Of a stretch of DNA of 33,922 bases, positions 31,951 through 33,922 are shown piece by piece. How positions within the stretch are numbered: position 1 is the first letter of the stretch; each line of letters starts with the position of its first letter. The notes under the pieces are model-generated. The model did not search any database and was not told the DNA's origin. It was given only the letters and a program-made list of their open reading frames with translations. The translations under genes and the position numbers were made by a program. This DNA comes from CAZVCJ01 sp964625745 (lineage in GTDB: Bacteria > Chloroflexota > Anaerolineae > VGOG01): positions 1 to 33,922 of the forward strand of contig CAZVCJ010000027.1 of the NCBI GenBank assembly GCA_964625745.1. The letters are read 5' to 3'.

Positions 31951-33204
31951 ATGGAACAGCCACTAGCTGTGCGCGAGGCGCTGCGCATCTTTCGCCTGAC
32001 ACTGATCATCAAGATAGCTTTCTTTAGCCTGGGCTTGCTGATGGCATTGAGCTTGGGAACCCCAGCCCAGTTAGCGGTCTTGCTGCGCGCGGCCCCCACG
32101 CTGCTGTTGGCCCTGCTGGTGCTGCCACCCTGGCTGGAGCGGGCTCTGGGCCGGCGGCTCCTGGCTCTGGGCTTGGGCCTGGATATACTCTTTGAGAGCC
32201 TGCTATCGGCCCCCTTCTTTTTCGAGCAGCGGTTTTTCTGGGTCCAATACTTGGATCTCTCAGAGCTGCTTAGTCGCCACTTGATGGAAGCCCCGCTGAC
32301 GGAGCCTTTCTTCTTCTTGCTCATCCCCCTGGTGCTGCTGGCCTGGGGCTATGGCCGGCGGGGCGCGGTGTGGGGGAGCACCTGGGCCACGATTCTGCAC
32401 CTGGGCACTGGCTGCTGGGCCTTGCAGCAGGACATCCTCGCCCGCCCCTTTTTCGCGGGCGCGCTGATGCGCATCGCCTTGCTGTATCTGGTATCCCTCC
32501 TCGTCAGCATCCTGGCTCAGCGGGAGCGGAAGCAGCACGCCGAACTGGAGGCCGCTCACCAACGCCTGCGCCGCCACGCCGCCACCGTCGAGCAGTTGGC
32601 CGTCAGTCGCGAGCGCAACCGCCTGGCCCGTGACCTGCACGACACGCTGGCCCACTCATTGGCGGCGCTTTCCGTGCAACTGGAGGCCCTCCGCACCTTG
32701 CTGACCCACGATCCCGCAGCGGCTCAGGACGCATTGAACGGGGTCACGACCCTGGCCCGAAACGGGCTGGAGGAGTCGCGGCAAGCCATCCAGGCCCTGC
32801 GCACCGATCCACTGAAGACGACGGGTCTGGTCGGTGCGCTGAGGAACACCCTCCAGGCTTTCCAGGCGCGGACCGGCGTGCGGACTAACTTGATCGTAGC
32901 CGGCCACGAGCCTGACCTGACGGATGAAGAAGCCCAGGCCCTGTTCCGCATCGCTGAGGAGGCCCTGACCAACGTGGAGCGTCACGCTGCCGCGCAACGG
33001 GCTACGGTACGCCTGGCCTTTGGCAACGACCGCATTGACCTGGTGATCCAGGACGACGGCGTAGGCTTTGATCCCGCTACCGTGGACCCCGACCACTACG
33101 GCCTGACCGGTATACGAGAGCGGGCGGCCATGATCGGCGCAACACTCAAGGTGCACAGCCGTCCCGGTGGCGGGACCAGGATTTGGTGTTCGCTGGAGAG
33201 GTGA
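31951..33204 (+). CDS. NarX/LiaS/DesK-type membrane sensor histidine kinase
   Basis: About 417 residues with six predicted membrane helices in the first half (LIIKIAFFSLGLLMALSLG to ALMRIALLYLVSLLVSIL). A coiled linker, a HisKA_3 domain with the phospho-histidine in RNRLARDLHDTLAHS, and a HATPase domain (EEALTNVERHA, DDGVGFD, GLTGIRERA) follow. Such kinases normally pair with a NarL-type regulator; none is encoded downstream in the window. The nearest NarL-type receiver is about 20 kb away and lacks a DNA-binding domain. The start is taken at ATG 31951 because AAGGA lies eight bases before it; ATG 31930 inside the upstream gene is an alternative. Co-transcription with the exporter pair suggests sensing of an exported or membrane-damaging compound. 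Confidence 0.9.
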   Translation: MEQPLAVREALRIFRLTLIIKIAFFSLGLLMALSLGTPAQLAVLLRAAPTLLLALLVLPPWLERALGRRLLALGLGLDILFESLLSAPFFFEQRFFWVQYLDLSELLSRHLMEAPLTEPFFFLLIPLVLLAWGYGRRGAVWGSTWATILHLGTGCWALQQDILARPFFAGALMRIALLYLVSLLVSILAQRERKQHAELEAAHQRLRRHAATVEQLAVSRERNRLARDLHDTLAHSLAALSVQLEALRTLLTHDPAAAQDALNGVTTLARNGLEESRQAIQALRTDPLKTTGLVGALRNTLQAFQARTGVRTNLIVAGHEPDLTDEEAQALFRIAEEALTNVERHAAAQRATVRLAFGNDRIDLVIQDDGVGFDPATVDPDHYGLTGIRERAAMIGATLKVHSRPGGGTRIWCSLER

Positions 33205-33220
33205 GGCAAAATGGGCCAGG

Positions 33221-33254
33221 CGGGAGGTCTAAAATGCCTCCCGTTCTTGCTTTT
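33221..33254 (+). terminator. Intrinsic terminator after the histidine kinase
   Basis: CGGGAGG (33221-33227) pairs with CCTCCCG (33237-33243) around a 9-base loop and is followed by TTCTTGCTTTT. It lies 17 bases after the kinase stop and closes the export operon. Confidence 0.65.
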
Positions 33255-33317
33255 CGGATTGGGCATCGCACTGTGTGTCCTGATTGCCCTCTCTTCCCCC
33301 CCATGCTTCCAGAGGTT

Positions 33318-33346
33318 TTGCGCTTCTGGCCCCAGTGGTATATAAT
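33318..33346 (+). promoter_or_regulatory. Sigma-70-like promoter before the small gene
   Basis: TTGCGC (33318-33323), a 17-base spacer and a perfect TATAAT (33341-33346) lie about 55 bases upstream of the ATG at 33400. Confidence 0.6.
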
Positions 33347-33399
33347 GTATCAGGCTTGGCAGAAGCAATTAAGAGTTTCTATCGGAGGAGTGCTTTGTC

Positions 33400-33690
33400 A
33401 TGGTGCGTAACCGATCCATCAAAGGGGGTACGAAAATGCAACCGACTGTACAAACTGAAACCCTGGAACAGCCTATGACGTTGACCGAGATCGTTCCTGC
33501 TGTCCGTATGTTGCCTGCATTCGACAAGCTCAGGCTCATCCGCATTCTAGCTGAGGAACTTGAAAGCGCCAAGGAAATCTTTCCCTTCGAGTCTGGCAAA
33601 ACCTATTACCTGCCAACGCCTTACAAGTCTTATGGCGCGGCCGCGATCCTGGCCGAGGCTATGGTCACCTACCAGGAGGAGAGCAACTGA
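33400..33690 (+). CDS. Small antitoxin-like protein of unknown function
   Basis: The 96-residue protein is preceded by GGAGGAG nine bases before ATG 33400; a second ATG at 33436 with GGGGG upstream is possible. The core (LTEIVPAVRMLPAFDKLRLIRILAEELE) is an amphipathic helical segment of a type I recall in small cyanobacterial and Chloroflexota proteins. The C-terminus (ESGKTYYLPTPYKSYGAAAILAEAM) has the 'Y-x-x-PTPY…AAAIL' end seen in the same group. These are often first genes of two-gene pairs, hence antitoxin-like, but I cannot name a family. The DNA directly after it (33691-33790) seems to hold the start of a second small gene, with frames that do not agree. Confidence 0.6.
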   Translation: MVRNRSIKGGTKMQPTVQTETLEQPMTLTEIVPAVRMLPAFDKLRLIRILAEELESAKEIFPFESGKTYYLPTPYKSYGAAAILAEAMVTYQEESN

Positions 33691-33790
33691 ACGCGATGCG
33701 GTTTCGATGTCTGTTTCTACCGTTCTCAACTCGAATTCGAGGTCAAACCGAAGTCGCACTGAGTTTGGATGTGCCGCCCAATACACGCTG

Positions 33791-33922
33791 GTGTGTCCTG
33801 AAGCTGTCGTCTGCTAGTTGGTGCGAGTCCAACTGTGGTAACTGCCAGGAGGCCACGTAGCAGGCATCCAGTGCAGCCGGGTGACTGGCTGTGCTGAAGC
33901 GTTGTATCCCCCTGAGAAAGGG
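33791..33922 (+). ncRNA. Probable 5' part of a group II intron (truncated by window end)
   Basis: The segment starts GTGTGTCCTGAAG, which fits the GUGYG 5' end of group II introns. A stem-loop GTTGG-TGCGAG-TCCAAC (33818-33834) follows, then words such as GGAGGCCACGTAGCAGG and GCCGGGTGACTGGCTGTG, of the kind found in domain I of bacterial group II introns. The reverse-transcriptase ORF and domains V/VI would lie beyond the window. It would interrupt the small gene that begins near 33696. The assignment is by pattern recall, without a covariance search. Confidence 0.5.

Overview
The window is a GC-rich piece of a draft assembly with three runs of exactly 100 N. It most likely comes from a metagenome-derived bacterium of the Chloroflexota type. 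That placement is inference. It rests on a GH57 branching enzyme, a TolC-less efflux block whose RND pump lacks docking domains (as expected in a single-membrane cell), a Wsp-like chemosensory cluster, and heavy loads of small interspersed repeats inside and between genes. No rRNA, tRNA or CRISPR array was seen.

Layout. 1-133 is the 3' end of a methylenetetrahydrofolate reductase-like gene. 283-11741 (minus strand) is a chemosensory operon read right to left: cheW, cheR-TPR, cheW, mcp, hybrid cheA-REC, cheB, a REC-REC protein, and a REC-PAS-GAF-GAF-HD-GYP protein. This is the component set of the Pseudomonas Wsp system, but the terminal c-di-GMP enzyme is a predicted phosphodiesterase (HD-GYP) instead of the WspR cyclase. 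A lone NarL-like receiver (11893-12285) has its own promoter upstream. 12459-14400 is a decayed zone: a MITE-like element, a frameshifted IS1634-type transposase remnant, an unknown small gene and a universal-stress-protein fragment. 14414-19172 (minus) holds a SAM methyltransferase, an isoprenylcysteine methyltransferase-like membrane protein, a MITE that appears to cut off the partner of a MNT nucleotidyltransferase, a Fic protein and the GH57 enzyme.

19672-33204 (plus) is an export block: a MacA/HlyD-type adaptor with a very long coiled coil, a MacB-type ABC ATPase and separate FtsX-fold permease, a giant RND pump, a heterodimeric ABC exporter pair with one degenerate ATP site, and a NarX-type histidine kinase with no regulator beside it. 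The window ends with a small antitoxin-like gene and what looks like the 5' part of a group II intron.

The most unusual signals are: (1) the RND pump, in which the docking-domain position carries four tandem LPxSW modules not seen in standard RND pumps; (2) repeat elements that sit in-frame inside genes, always in the same orientation, supplying linkers in CheA and CheR, short insertions in CheA, CheR and an ABC ATPase, and stop codons elsewhere; (3) two of the three N gaps are flanked by identical 23- and 34-base overlaps, and collapsing them leaves CheA in frame and rejoins an ABC exporter that otherwise looks broken.
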